Counted from the stretch's first letter, positions 8,592 through 19,177 are shown. The stretch: 54,949 bases of DNA from Parafrankia sp. EUN1f (GCF_000177675.1 NZ_ADGX01000054.1:1-54949); one strand, 5' to 3'. A program made the numbers and translations. Notes: a model not told the origin generated them from the sequence alone.

Positions 8592-9353
8592 TCAGGCCTT
8601 CGGGCCGCCGGCGACGTAGAGGATCTGCCCGGAGACGAAGCTCGCGGCCTCACCGACGAAGAACGACACCGCGCCCGCGATGTCGGTGACCTGCCCGGGG
8701 CGGCCGACCGGGATCGCCGCCGTCGCCGCGGCCACGTACTCCTCCCAGCCCACACCCATGCGCTGGGCGGTCGCGCGGGTCATGTCACTGACGATGAAAC
8801 CGGGCGCGACGCAGTTCACGGTGATGCCGAACTTGCCCAGCTCGATCGCCAGCGTCTTGGTGAAGCCCTGCAGGCCGGCCTTGGCGGCCGCGTAGTTCGC
8901 CTGCCCACGGTTGCCCAGCGCCGAGATGCTGGACAGGTTCACGATCCGGCCCCACCTCGCGTCCACCATGTACTTCTGGGCGGCCCGTGACATGAGGAAC
9001 GAGCCGCGCAGGTGCACGCCCATGACCGCGTCCCAGTCGACCTCGGTCATCTTGAACAGCATGTTGTCGCGGGTGATGCCGGCGTTGTTGACCAGCACGG
9101 TCGGCGCGCCCAGCTCGGCGGCGACCCGGGCGACGGCCGCGTCGACCGCGACCGCGTCGGCGACGTCGGCGCCGAGGCCGATCGCCTTCCCGCCGGCGGC
9201 GATGATCGCCTCGACGGTGCCCTTCGTCGCGGACTCCTCCAGGTCGAGCACGGCCACCGCCAGGCCGTCGCCGGCCAGGCGCTGCGCGATGGCGGCGCCG
9301 ATGCCACGAGCGGCTCCGGTGACGATCGCGACGCGGGTTGGGGACTCGGGCAC
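8592..9353 (-). CDS. FabG-like 3-oxoacyl reductase (SDR family)
   Basis: A 253-residue classical short-chain dehydrogenase. The nucleotide-binding motif is TGAARGIGAA (about residue 14), NNAGITRDN is present, the catalytic Ser is in NLSSIS and the Tyr/Lys pair in NYAAAKAG. The sequence ASFVSGQILYVAGG near the C-terminus is typical of FabG-type reductases, which reduce 3-oxoacyl thioesters with NAD(P)H. The GTG at 9353 has AAGGAG eight bases upstream. The reading frame stays open far upstream, antisense to malate synthase; this is a composition artefact and not part of the gene. Whether it acts in fatty acid synthesis or beta-oxidation cannot be told from sequence. Confidence 0.87.
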   Translation of the reverse strand: MPESPTRVAIVTGAARGIGAAIAQRLAGDGLAVAVLDLEESATKGTVEAIIAAGGKAIGLGADVADAVAVDAAVARVAAELGAPTVLVNNAGITRDNMLFKMTEVDWDAVMGVHLRGSFLMSRAAQKYMVDARWGRIVNLSSISALGNRGQANYAAAKAGLQGFTKTLAIELGKFGITVNCVAPGFIVSDMTRATAQRMGVGWEEYVAAATAAIPVGRPGQVTDIAGAVSFFVGEAASFVSGQILYVAGGPKA

Positions 9354-9549
9354 GGGAACGTCTCCTTCGGCGACGGTGGCGGGCGCAGGCCACGCACGGC
9401 GGCCCGTCGCAGCCAAGTCAACCGGCCCACCGCGCCCGCCGCCACCGCGCTGACCTGGTCCTTTGTCACGCTGTGCGGTCAGCTGGCCGGACCGGTGCCA
9501 GGTGCAGGCACCGGGTGGCGCGAGTCCGTCGCCCACCCGCGGCCACGGA

Positions 9550-9590
9550 TAGAATTCCGTCATACGAAGTGGATGTTCCAGCTGGTGGAA
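9550..9590 (+). promoter_or_regulatory. Candidate aceB promoter and IclR-type operator
   Basis: The 294-base gap between the FabG-like gene and aceB contains TAGAAT (9550-9555), a plausible -10 box, and a perfect inverted repeat TTCCA-GCTGG-TGGAA at 9576-9590, downstream of the expected start site. IclR-family sites are often of the TGGAA/TTCCA type. The iclR gene is coupled to aceB, so this is a reasonable operator for feedback control. There is no convincing -35. The rest of the gap shows no gene. Confidence 0.45.
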
Positions 9591-9647
9591 AATCAGGCTC
9601 GTCAGCCGATCCGCGCAGACGTCGCCGATCCGTGAAGGAGAACCGTG

Positions 9648-11305
<1,658 letters not shown>

Positions 11306-11309
<4 letters not shown>

Positions 11310-12133
11310 CCTCGCCGGCGGCCGATCCGCCAGTGGACCCACCAGTGGACGGCGCACCGAGCCCGCCGCCCGCGCCGGAACGGGCGGCGGGCTCGGTGCA
11401 GTCCGTCGACCGTGCGCTCGCGCTGGTCGAGCTGCTGGCCGCGGCCGGCGACGGCGCCGGGCTCACCGACCTCGCCCGCGCCACCGGCCTGCCGCAGCCG
11501 ACCGTCCACCGGCTGCTGCGGGCGCTGCACGAACGCGGCTGGGTGCGGCAGGACGCCGATCGCCGCTACGCGCCCGGTGCCCGGCTGATCGGGTTGGGCA
11601 ACGCGGCGCAACGGCTGCTCGCCGCCGGCGCCGAGCCGTTCCTCGGCGAGGCCGTGGCGGTGTCGGGGGAGACGGCGAACCTCGCGGTCCTGGAAGCCGA
11701 CCAGGTGGTTTACGTGGCGCAGGCCGCCTCGCCGCGCCGGCTGCGCATGTTCACCGAGATCGGCAACCGGGCGCCGGCGCACAGTACCGGGGTGGGCAAG
11801 GCCATGCTGGCGTTCCTGCCGGAGCCGGCACTGCGGGCGCTGGTCGAGCGCAGCGGCCTGCCGCGGCGCACCGCGACCACGATCACCGACCCGACGGCAC
11901 TGCGCGCCGAGCTCGCCGCCATCCGACAACGGGGCTACGCGACGGACGACGGCGAGGAGGAGGCGGGTGTGCGCTGTGTGGCCTTCCCGCTGACGGACCT
12001 GTCCGGCCGGGCGCCCGCCGCGCTGTCCGTGTCGGGCCCGGCCAGCCGGATCACGGCCGCCGACGTCGAGCCGCTCGCGGCCCGGCTGCTGCCCGTCGCC
12101 GCGGCCTGCGCCGACCATCTCCTGCGCCGCTGA
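11306..12133 (+). CDS. IclR-family transcriptional regulator
   Basis: A 275-residue regulator translationally coupled to aceB by an ATGA overlap. After a Pro/Ala-rich N-terminus, the winged HTH lies at about residues 33-95 ([20 protein letters not shown], then [13 protein letters not shown]). The C-terminal effector domain carries typical IclR segments: [32 protein letters not shown] and GVRCVAFPL. IclR proteins commonly control glyoxylate-shunt genes, and the coupling to malate synthase suggests that role here. The TTCCA-N5-TGGAA site at 9576 is a candidate target. Confidence 0.9.
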
Positions 12134-12155
12134 CTCGTGGAACAGGAAACCAGAA

Positions 12156-12204
12156 CAAGATAGTCAACAGTGTTGACGCGCCGGTACGAACCAATATGAT
12201 CTTG
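12156..12204 (+). promoter_or_regulatory. 49-base promoter/operator element, copy 1
   Basis: From outside in, the element has CAAGAT (12156-12161) and its complement ATCTTG (12199-12204) at the ends, and a perfect 15-base palindrome GTCAACAGTGTTGAC at 12163-12177. TTGACG (12173-12178) and TATGAT (12195-12200) are 16 bases apart and read as a strong promoter that overlaps the palindrome. Transcription would give a leader of about 85 bases before the hydrolase ATG at 12294. A second copy of the same length and spacing lies at 14100-14148. Confidence 0.7.
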
Positions 12205-12293
12205 AAGCGTCGGCCCATGTCGGGCTGATCGTAGAAACGCCTGGTTTCCCGGGACCTCGGCGGCGGAACCGTCCGCCCTGATCCTGACTGGCG

Positions 12294-14033
12294 ATGAGAC
12301 TCCACACTTCCGACATCCGGTCGGCCACCAGACGACAACCCAGCAGGCAACCCCTCGGCAGGCATCGTGGCGGCGTGCGGCGCGGCCGCGGGCAGCTACC
12401 CGCGCGCGGTACCGCGCTGGGCGCGGCGATGCTCGTCGGCGCCGCGTCACTCGTCGTGGGACGCGCCGGCGCGTCGGCCGCGGCCCTTCCCGTGGCAAGT
12501 GGGAATCCCCTGCTCGCCCCCTTCGAGAGCCAGCCGGCGCGCTGGCATGAGTGCCAGGTCGGCCCGAACGACGCGGTCGGCGGCTACCTGGACGCCGTCG
12601 GCGCGCAGTGCGCCGACGTCAGCGTTCCGCTGGACTACGCACGCCCGACCGGACGGACGATCACCCTGGGGCTGGCCCGGATCCGCGCGGTGGACCAGGC
12701 GCACCGGCGCGGGCCGCTCATGGTCAACCTGGGCGGGCCCGGCGGCGGCGCGGTGGACGCCATCGCCGACATCCGCGCGATGCTCGGCCCGGTGGCGGAC
12801 CGCTTCGACCTGGTCGCGATGGATCCCCGCTTCGTCGGGCGCAGCTCGGCGCTGGACTGCGGGCCGGCCCTGGGCGCCGACTGGCTGCGTGCCGCCGGGC
12901 CTGACCGGGACAGCTTCGAGCGGGTGGCCGACGAGCAGGCCGCGACGGCCGCGGGCTGCTCGTCGCACGCGGATGTGCTGCCGTTCGCCTCGACCCGCAA
13001 CACCGCGCGGGACATGGACGTCGTCCGCGCGGTGCTCGGGGCGGCCACGACGTCCTACCTGGGCTACTCCTACGGCACCTACCTGGGTGCCGTGTACATG
13101 CAGATGTTCCCGGACCGGGTGGACCGGTTCGTCCTGGACAGTGTGGTGGATCCCGCCACCTACACCCCGCGGGTGCTGCGCGGCAGCGGCGATCTGCTCG
13201 AGGCGGCCCTGGGGGAGTGGGCGGCCTGGGCGGCCGGGCAGGACGCGCAGCTCGCGCTGGGGCGTACCGCCGCGCAGGTGCTGCGTACCGTCGACCGGAT
13301 CTACCAGGCCGCCGCACGCCGGCCGTTGACCGTGGACGGTGTGCGCTACGACGCGTCGGACGTCCCGCGGCTGCTCATCGCTTCGCTGACCGATGACAGC
13401 GAGGACGCCGCGGCGGTTCTCGCGATGGGCGTGCGTGCCTTCGCGGACGCCGCGGACGGCCGTGCCCCGGCGACGAACCCCTACCTCGCAGAGTTCCTCC
13501 AGGGGCTCGCGACGGATGGTCCGGCCCTGCCCGGTGCCCGCGCCCACGCACAGGCGGGAACCGACGCCGGCCCTGGTGGCTCGGTGGTCAGTGCGTTCCA
13601 GAGCGCGCAGCTGGCGGTGCTGTGCGGTGACGTGCCGGCGCCCCGGATCGCCGGTGACTATCTGGCCGACATCCGCCGGCACACGGGCGCACAGCGGCAT
13701 GTGGCCGGTGCCATCTGGAACATCACGCCGTGTGCCTACTGGCCGGTGCGGCCGGTGGAGCCACCGACGCGGGTCGCGAACGCGGTTCCGGCGCTGGTCG
13801 TCGCCGCCGAGAAGGACAACCGCACGCCCTACGCGGGTGCCCGGGCCCTGCACCGGGTGTTGAGCGCCTCCCGCCTGGTGACGCTTCGGGACGCCCGGGT
13901 ACATGGGGTGTACCCGGGACGCAGCGGGTGCGTGGACGGCGCGGTCAACGCCTATCTGCAGAACGGGACGTTGCCGAGGGCCGACGTGACCTGTACTCGG
14001 CCGCCGGCCGCGGTGGGCTCACCGCCGCAGTGA
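12294..14033 (+). CDS. Secreted alpha/beta hydrolase, tripeptidyl-aminopeptidase type
   Basis: A 579-residue exported hydrolase. A long arginine-rich N-terminus leads into a hydrophobic segment (ALGAAMLVGAASLVVG) and an Ala-rich cleavage region, consistent with export. The mature enzyme begins near FESQPARWHECQVG. Family motifs are the oxyanion region MVNLGGPGGG, MDPRFVGRSS, the nucleophile elbow GYSYGTYLG, and a C-terminal TAP-like region with the acid in AEKDNRTP and a histidine in ARVHGVYPG. Related Streptomyces enzymes release tripeptides from protein N-termini; the substrate here is not shown. The gene stands alone, bracketed by the two 49-base elements at 12156 and 14100, the first of which is its likely promoter. 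Confidence 0.85.
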   Translation: MRLHTSDIRSATRRQPSRQPLGRHRGGVRRGRGQLPARGTALGAAMLVGAASLVVGRAGASAAALPVASGNPLLAPFESQPARWHECQVGPNDAVGGYLDAVGAQCADVSVPLDYARPTGRTITLGLARIRAVDQAHRRGPLMVNLGGPGGGAVDAIADIRAMLGPVADRFDLVAMDPRFVGRSSALDCGPALGADWLRAAGPDRDSFERVADEQAATAAGCSSHADVLPFASTRNTARDMDVVRAVLGAATTSYLGYSYGTYLGAVYMQMFPDRVDRFVLDSVVDPATYTPRVLRGSGDLLEAALGEWAAWAAGQDAQLALGRTAAQVLRTVDRIYQAAARRPLTVDGVRYDASDVPRLLIASLTDDSEDAAAVLAMGVRAFADAADGRAPATNPYLAEFLQGLATDGPALPGARAHAQAGTDAGPGGSVVSAFQSAQLAVLCGDVPAPRIAGDYLADIRRHTGAQRHVAGAIWNITPCAYWPVRPVEPPTRVANAVPALVVAAEKDNRTPYAGARALHRVLSASRLVTLRDARVHGVYPGRSGCVDGAVNAYLQNGTLPRADVTCTRPPAAVGSPPQ

Positions 14034-14099
14034 GACCGTCTGCCGGTGTCCGCCGAGCTCTGCTGGTCGGGCCGGACACCGGCATCCCACTCCTCCCCT

Positions 14100-14148
14100 C
14101 AAGATAATCAACAGTGTTGACGACCCGGCGTTGCCATTTTTGATCTTG
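14100..14148 (+). promoter_or_regulatory. 49-base promoter/operator element, copy 2
   Basis: This copy has the same architecture and length as copy 1: CAAGAT at 14100-14105, the core TCAACAGTGTTGA at 14108-14120, TTGACG at 14117-14122, 16 bases, TTTGAT at 14139-14144 as a weaker -10, and ATCTTG at 14143-14148. The outer hexamers and the palindrome are conserved, while the bases between palindrome and -10 are not, which points to selection on the sites. It lies in a 373-base gap (14034-14406) before the dienelactone hydrolase gene. I see no gene in the remainder of that gap. Confidence 0.65.
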
Positions 14149-14406
14149 ATTCACCTCACGAGATATTTGATCTCCCGCATCCACCTCCAAGCCAACCCCT
14201 GCACCGGGCTGAACCGCGTTCCTTGATCATTTTGATGCGTACCGGTTCGGCGTCGGCAGGCAAAAGCGGAACCCGCCTGTCACATCGCCGCGTCCTGCCT
14301 GGTAGACGTCTTGTGATGTGGGTGGGCCGCGTCGAGGTCACCTGCCGGTGCTCGCCTACCGGGCCCGGGGCATCGGGTGACATGACTGAAGGCGAAGGTG
14401 CGGACA

Positions 14407-15159
14407 ATGGCGTTTACCCGGCGTGATGTAGTGACAGCGGACGGCGTGCTCGACACCTATCTGTTCGCGCCAGGCGGCGGAGCCCCGGCGCCGGTCGTGA
14501 TCATGCTGGCGGATGCCTTCGGCGTGCGGGACACGGTGCTGGGCATGGCGCAGCGACTGTCCAGGTCGGGCTATCTGGTCGCGCTGCCGAACATCTTCTA
14601 CCGGACGGATGAGGCGACCACCGGCTCGGTCTCGACGGATTTCTCGGATCCGTCGCTGCGGGCGAAGATGGGCGAGCGTTTCACCCGGGCGACCCCGCAG
14701 GCGGTGATGACAGATCTCGGTGCGCTGCTCGATTCGCTCGCGGGCGAGCCGGGTGTGCTGGAGGGCCCCGCCGGGATCATCGGGTACTGCATCGGCGGCC
14801 GGCTGGCGTTCACCGCGGCGACCGTACTTCCGGAGCGGATCGCGGCGGCGGCGTCGATCCACGGTGGCGGGCTGGCGACGGACGATCCGTCGAGTCCGTA
14901 TCACCAGGCCGGGCAGATCCAGGGCGCGGTGTACATCGCGGCAGCGCGGAACGACAACCATCACACCGAGGCGGACCATGCGCGGCTGCTGGCCGCGTTG
15001 GATGACGCGAAGGTCGACTACGAGGCCGAGGTGCTCCCGGCGTTGCACGGCTTCGCGATGCCGGATTTCGCCGTGTACGACGAGGCGGCGGCTGAGCGTC
15101 ACTGGGAGCGGTCGCTGGCACTGTTCGATCGGACGCTTCGGGCACCGGCGGCCGGCTGA
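14407..15159 (+). CDS. Dienelactone hydrolase family protein
   Basis: A 250-residue cytoplasmic alpha/beta hydrolase. The family nucleophile is a cysteine in GYCIGGRLAF (about residue 124), the acid lies in AARNDNHH, and the histidine is in LPALHGFAMPD. The N-terminus (DGVLDTYLFAPGG, VIMLADAFGVRD) matches the DLH family. Such enzymes open dienelactones or act on related esters. The length is normal. I chose the ATG at 14407, which follows a GAAGG site. The upstream 49-base element is shared with the secreted hydrolase gene, suggesting that the two enzymes are produced under the same condition. Confidence 0.85.
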   Translation: MAFTRRDVVTADGVLDTYLFAPGGGAPAPVVIMLADAFGVRDTVLGMAQRLSRSGYLVALPNIFYRTDEATTGSVSTDFSDPSLRAKMGERFTRATPQAVMTDLGALLDSLAGEPGVLEGPAGIIGYCIGGRLAFTAATVLPERIAAAASIHGGGLATDDPSSPYHQAGQIQGAVYIAAARNDNHHTEADHARLLAALDDAKVDYEAEVLPALHGFAMPDFAVYDEAAAERHWERSLALFDRTLRAPAAG

Positions 15160-15214
15160 ACCTCGCCTGATCCGCGTCTGGTCCGCCTGGCCGGCTGAGC
15201 GGGGCTGAGCCTGG

Positions 15215-16533
15215 CTAGGCGGTCTCCGTCGTCGTCTCGGTTTCTCCGACCGGAGCCGGCTCCCCCGCCCGTGGCGGTGGGGCGAGGTGTGTGAGGTGGG
15301 TGCGGGCGGCGCGGAGCTCGGTGGTGAGGTCGTCGACCTGGCGTTCGGCGCGTTCCGCGCGGGTGCGAGCTTCCGCGCGGGCGTCGGCGAGGGCGGCGAG
15401 GCGTTCAGCGGCGGCCTGCTGTTCGGCGTGCAGGCGCGCCGCCGCTTCGGCGCGGAGGTGTTCGAGCTGCTCGGTGGCGGCGGCGCGGGCGTGTTGGAGT
15501 TCTTCGGCCGCGGCGGCGCGGGCACGTTCGGCGTCGGTTTTGGCCGCGGTGTGCAGGCGGGCCAGTTCGTCGCGTTCGCGGCGGGCGTCGTCGCGGATGC
15601 GGTCGCGGTCGGCCCGTAGATGGTCGCGGTCGGCGCGGAGCTCGGCGAGGTTCGCGGCGTCACGTTCGGCGGTCTGCGCGGCGGTGTGCAGGGCGGCGGT
15701 GAGTCGGTCGCGTTCGGCGGTGAGTTCGGTGCGGGTGCGTTCGGCGGCGGCGTGGATGCGGGTGATCTCGCCGGCTGCGTCGGCGCGGGCGCGGTCGATG
15801 TCGGCGGCGGCGCGGGCGCGGGCTTCCCGGATGCGTTCCTCGGCGGTGGCGTGTGCTTCGGCGACGGCGGCCGCGGCTTCGGTGTGGGCGGTGGCGGCGG
15901 CGGCTTCGCTGGCGGTGAGGCGCGCTTCGGCGTCTTCGAGGGCGGCGACGGCTTCGGCCGCGACGGCTTCGGCTTCGGCGCGGGCGCTGTGTTCGGCCCG
16001 GGCGGCCTGTTCGGCGCGGACGGCGCGGGCGACGGCTTCGGCGACCCGTTCGGCGGCTTCGGCTTCGGCGGCTTCGACCTGGGCTTCGGCGCGGGCGACG
16101 TCGCCGAGGCTGGCCATTTCGCGGGCGAAGGCGTCGAGGTTGCGGGTGAGGTCGGTGGTGAGGGTGCGGATCTGGGCTGCGAGTTCGTCGGCGCGCAGCC
16201 GGCCGCTGGCCAGGGGGCGGTGGGTGGTGGGACGTCCGCTGGCCTGGTCGGGACCGGTGGCGGTGTCGCGGCGGGCGAGGTCGCGGCGTCGGCGGTAGGC
16301 GGCGAGCCGGTTGTGGTTGGGGTCGTCGCAGTAGGCCGGGGGGCGTCCGGGGCGTTCGGTGGGGGTTATCGGCCGGTCGCAGCCGGGGAACGCGCAGGTC
16401 GGTGTCGTGGTGGCGGTGTTGCTTGTTGTGGCGGGGGTGTGCTGTCGGGGGCGGGCTGGCCGGGGGCCGCGGCGGCTGTGGGCTCGTCGTCGGTGGGGGT
16501 GGGAGTCGTCGCGGTGTCCTCGGCCGGGCTCAT
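15215..16533 (-). pseudogene. Cys-motif plus long coiled-coil protein, frameshift near the N-terminus
   Basis: The natural start is the ATG at 16533, opening MSPAEDTATTPTPTDDEP. That frame stops after about 56 codons, while the main frame begins without a usable start and runs to 15215. One missing C/G in the five-base run at 16433-16437 explains this, and third-position composition switches frame at the same place. Downstream is a short Cys/His motif (CAFPGCDRPI ... AYCDDPNHNR), possibly a zinc ribbon, then about 330 residues of Ala/Glu/Arg-rich heptads (for example AERDRLTAALHTAAQTAE), a long coiled coil, and an acidic Thr-rich tail. The architecture suggests a structural or DNA-associated protein. 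Function is unknown. A sequencing error is at least as likely as real inactivation. Confidence 0.6.
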
Positions 16534-16660
16534 GCTCCGGTTCTACCGGATGGACCAGGTGACCGAGCGTGTGCGGCACGTGTGCCGCCTTGTTCCTTGT
16601 GTTCGGCGGGGTGGTGGGGGTGGTTGGTGCGGGTTGCGGGGCGCCCGGGATGCTGGGGGC

Positions 16661-17353
16661 ATGTTGGATGAGCAGGGCTGGGAGCAGCGGTACGCGTCGC
16701 GCGAGACGGTGTGGAGTGGTCGTCCCAACGGCCAGTTGGTGGAGCGGGCGGGTGGGTTGGTGCCGGGGCGGGCGTTGGACGCCGGCTGTGGTGAGGGGGC
16801 GGACGCGTTGTGGTTGGCGGAGCGTGGCTGGCAGGTGCTGGCGGTGGATTTCTCGGCGACGGCGTTGCGGCGGGGGAAGGCCGCGGCGGTGGATCTGGGG
16901 CGGGCTGTGGCGGCGCGGGTGATGTGGATGCGGGCGGATGTGATGACCTGGTCGGGGTTGGATGCTCCGGTTGGGCGTTCTGGTGGTGAGGGTGGGCGGC
17001 CGGCGCGGGTGCCGCGGTTCGAGACCCGGTTTGATCTGGTGTCGGCGCAGTTCGTGCATGTGCCGGCTGATCGGCGGGCTGGGTTGGTGGCGCGGCTGGG
17101 TGGTGTGGTGGCGCCGGGGGGTTCGTTGCTGATGGTGGGGCATGATCCGGCTGATCTGGCGTTGGGGATTGCCCGTCCGGAGGCGGCGGATTTGTGTGCG
17201 GCGGTGGAGCTGGCGGGGTTGTTGGATCCGGTGGAGTGGGAGGTGTTGGTGGCGCAGGCGTGTCCTCGGCCGGTGGTGGTGGATGGCGGGGAGGTTGTTG
17301 TTCACGATGCGGTGCTGCATGCTCGGCGCCGGTTGGTTGAGTCTGTGGGCTAG
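16661..17353 (+). CDS. Class I SAM-dependent methyltransferase
   Basis: A 230-residue soluble methyltransferase. Motif I is LDAGCGEGADALWLA (about residue 39), followed by VLAVDFSATAL (the acidic residue that contacts the SAM ribose) and RADVMTW. FDLVSAQFVHVP and GGSLLMVGHDP correspond to the later Rossmann strands. The N-terminus WEQRYASRETVWSGRPNGQL is typical of TehB/thiopurine-methyltransferase-like proteins that act on small toxic molecules. The insert at residues 105-120 is Gly/Arg-rich and variable. The ATG at 16661 follows a G-rich site. The gene is divergent from the coiled-coil gene and heads a co-directional set running to 21.1 kb. Confidence 0.85.
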   Translation: MLDEQGWEQRYASRETVWSGRPNGQLVERAGGLVPGRALDAGCGEGADALWLAERGWQVLAVDFSATALRRGKAAAVDLGRAVAARVMWMRADVMTWSGLDAPVGRSGGEGGRPARVPRFETRFDLVSAQFVHVPADRRAGLVARLGGVVAPGGSLLMVGHDPADLALGIARPEAADLCAAVELAGLLDPVEWEVLVAQACPRPVVVDGGEVVVHDAVLHARRRLVESVG

Positions 17354-17403
17354 TTCGGGTTTCTGGCTGGCGCTGCCGGCGGTTCGGGGTAGTGTGCGGC
17401 GCC

Positions 17404-17784
17404 GTGGCGGTGTCGCGGCGGGTTTTCGTGTCGTTGGACTGTGCCGAGGGCTCGGAGGGGCTGTTGGCGCGGTTCTGGGCGGCGATGCTGGGTGGGGAGG
17501 TGGGGTTCACCGGTTCGACGGGTGCGGTGGGGGTGCGTGCGGAGGGTTTGTGGATTGTGGCGTTTCCGGTGCCGGGGTATGTGGCGTCGACGTGGCCGCA
17601 TGCGGGGGTGCCGAAGCAGATTCATCTCGATCTCGCGGTGGTGGATCTTGAGGCTGCGGTTGCGGAGGCGGTGCGGTTGGGTGCGGTGGCGGCTGCGGTG
17701 CAGCCGGATCCTGGCCGGTGGCGGGTGTTGTTCGATCCGGTTGGTCATCCGTTCTGTCTGACGACGGCGGCTCCGTCGGAGTGA
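17404..17784 (+). CDS. VOC (glyoxalase/bleomycin-resistance) family protein
   Basis: A 126-residue single VOC-type fold: RVFVSLDCAEGSEGLLARFWAA at the N-terminus, IHLDLAVVDLEAAVAEAVRLGA in the second half, and the C-terminal strand RWRVLFDPVGHPFCLTT. The family includes dioxygenases, isomerases and drug-binding proteins; this single-fold member resembles actinobacterial glyoxalase-like proteins of unknown substrate. The start is one of two in-frame GTG codons (17404 or 17410). Its stop overlaps the start of the NUDIX gene (GTGA), so the two are co-translated. Confidence 0.78.
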   Translation: MAVSRRVFVSLDCAEGSEGLLARFWAAMLGGEVGFTGSTGAVGVRAEGLWIVAFPVPGYVASTWPHAGVPKQIHLDLAVVDLEAAVAEAVRLGAVAAAVQPDPGRWRVLFDPVGHPFCLTTAAPSE

Positions 17785-18317
17785 GCCGGGGTGAGGCTGG
17801 CGGGGATCGGCGGCCGACGTCTGGTCGGCGGGCGGGCCGTCGGGGGCCGGTGGCGCTGCGGTGTCTGGGGGCGTCCGCGCAGGTGCCGTTCGCGGCGGTG
17901 ACGAGTGTCAGTGTGGTGGTGGTTGCTGGGGATGGTGCGTTGGTGTTGGCGGATCTGGCGCGTGGGTGGGATCTTCCCGGTGGTCATGTGCAGCGGGGTG
18001 AGACGGGGGCGGAGCAGACGGCGCGGCGTGAGGTGTGGGAGGAGGTTCGGGTTCGGGTCGGGGTGTTGGAGCCGGTCGAGGTGATCGAGTCGGATCTGTT
18101 CGGTGCTGATGATCTGACCTACATGCTGGTTTTCGTGGCGCGGGTGGCTGAGTTCGCCGAGTGGTCCGGTGGGTTGGAGTCGGCGGGGCGGGTGGTGGAG
18201 TCGGCGGAGGAGTTTCTTGCTCGTTATCGGGGTGGGGATCCGGTGCTGATGCGGCATCTGGTGGAGCGGGCGTTGGCGGTTCTGGGTATGGGGATCCGGC
18301 CGGCTGATTCGTCGTAG
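17781..18317 (+). CDS. NUDIX hydrolase
   Basis: A 178-residue hydrolase of nucleoside-diphosphate-linked compounds. The NUDIX box is GGHVQRGETGAEQTARREVW followed by EEVRVRV. It keeps the glutamates of REUxEE but has arginine where the consensus has the final glycine. The flanking strands VVVVAGDGALVLADLARGWDLP are typical. The GTG start at 17781 overlaps the VOC stop. The C-terminal 70 residues are helical and not diagnostic. Its substrate cannot be predicted. Confidence 0.8.
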   Translation: MSRGEAGGDRRPTSGRRAGRRGPVALRCLGASAQVPFAAVTSVSVVVVAGDGALVLADLARGWDLPGGHVQRGETGAEQTARREVWEEVRVRVGVLEPVEVIESDLFGADDLTYMLVFVARVAEFAEWSGGLESAGRVVESAEEFLARYRGGDPVLMRHLVERALAVLGMGIRPADSS

Positions 18318-18370
18318 CGGGTCGTCGGTGGTCCGCCGGTGTGTGGTCGGGTTGTATTGTTGGTGGTTTT

Positions 18371-19177
18371 GTGCGGGTGACGGTGCGGGTTTACTGGCTG
18401 CTTCTGGCGGCCGGGTTTCGCCGTCAGGCGACGTATCGGCTGGCCGCGTTGAGCGGGCTGGTCACGAATGTGACGTTTGGGTTGTTGAAGGTGGCGGTGC
18501 TGCTCGGTGCGGTCCGGGCGGCGGGTGGCGAGGTCGGCGGGTATGACGTCGCGCAGATGAGTACGTATATCTGGCTGTCGCAGGCGATGCTCGGTTCGGT
18601 GAACTTCTGGGGTGCCAGTGAGTTCGCGGAGCGGATCAAGGACGGTCAGGTCGCGGTGGATTTCCTGCGGCCGTTGGATGTGCAGGCCGCGACGGTGACG
18701 GTGGAGGTCGGGCAGGGGTTGTTCGCGTTTCTTCCGCGGGGGGTGCCGCAGCTTGCGATCGGTGGGCTGGTGGTCGGGATGACGTGGCCGCGGTCGGTGG
18801 TGCTGGTGGTGTTGGGTGTGGTGAGTCTGCTGATGGCGGTGGTGATCTCGGCGGCGACGGTCTATCTGGTGGCGACGGCGGGGTTCTGGCTGGTGGAGAC
18901 CCGTGGGGTGCAGCTGGTGTACATGGTGGCGTCGGGGTTTCTCGCCGGGTTGTTCGTGCCGATCAGCCTGTTTCCGCGATGGTTGGAGCTGGTGGCGCAG
19001 GCGACGCCGTGTCCGTCGATGCTGATGTATCCGGTGACGATCCTGGCTGATCGGGTGGATGTGGCTGGTGCGTGTGTGCTGCTGGCGGTGCAGGGTTTCT
19101 GGCTGGTGGTTGTCGGTGGGGCCGGTCAGGTGCTGACGCGGGCGGGGCGGCGGCGGTTGGAGATCCAGGGTGGTTGA
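18371..19177 (+). CDS. ABC-2 family exporter permease, first subunit
   Basis: A 268-residue membrane subunit with about six hydrophobic segments. QMSTYIWLSQAMLGSV and EFAERIKDGQVAVDFLRPLD are typical of the two-permease ABC-2 exporters (COG4587/COG3694 with a COG4586 ATPase). That family includes a methyl-viologen exporter described in Synechocystis. The GTG at 18371 is the likely start. The stop lies inside the next permease gene (8-base overlap), so the three transporter genes form one operon. The substrate is unknown, possibly a cationic toxin or a lipid. Confidence 0.8.
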   Translation: MRVTVRVYWLLLAAGFRRQATYRLAALSGLVTNVTFGLLKVAVLLGAVRAAGGEVGGYDVAQMSTYIWLSQAMLGSVNFWGASEFAERIKDGQVAVDFLRPLDVQAATVTVEVGQGLFAFLPRGVPQLAIGGLVVGMTWPRSVVLVVLGVVSLLMAVVISAATVYLVATAGFWLVETRGVQLVYMVASGFLAGLFVPISLFPRWLELVAQATPCPSMLMYPVTILADRVDVAGACVLLAVQGFWLVVVGGAGQVLTRAGRRRLEIQGG

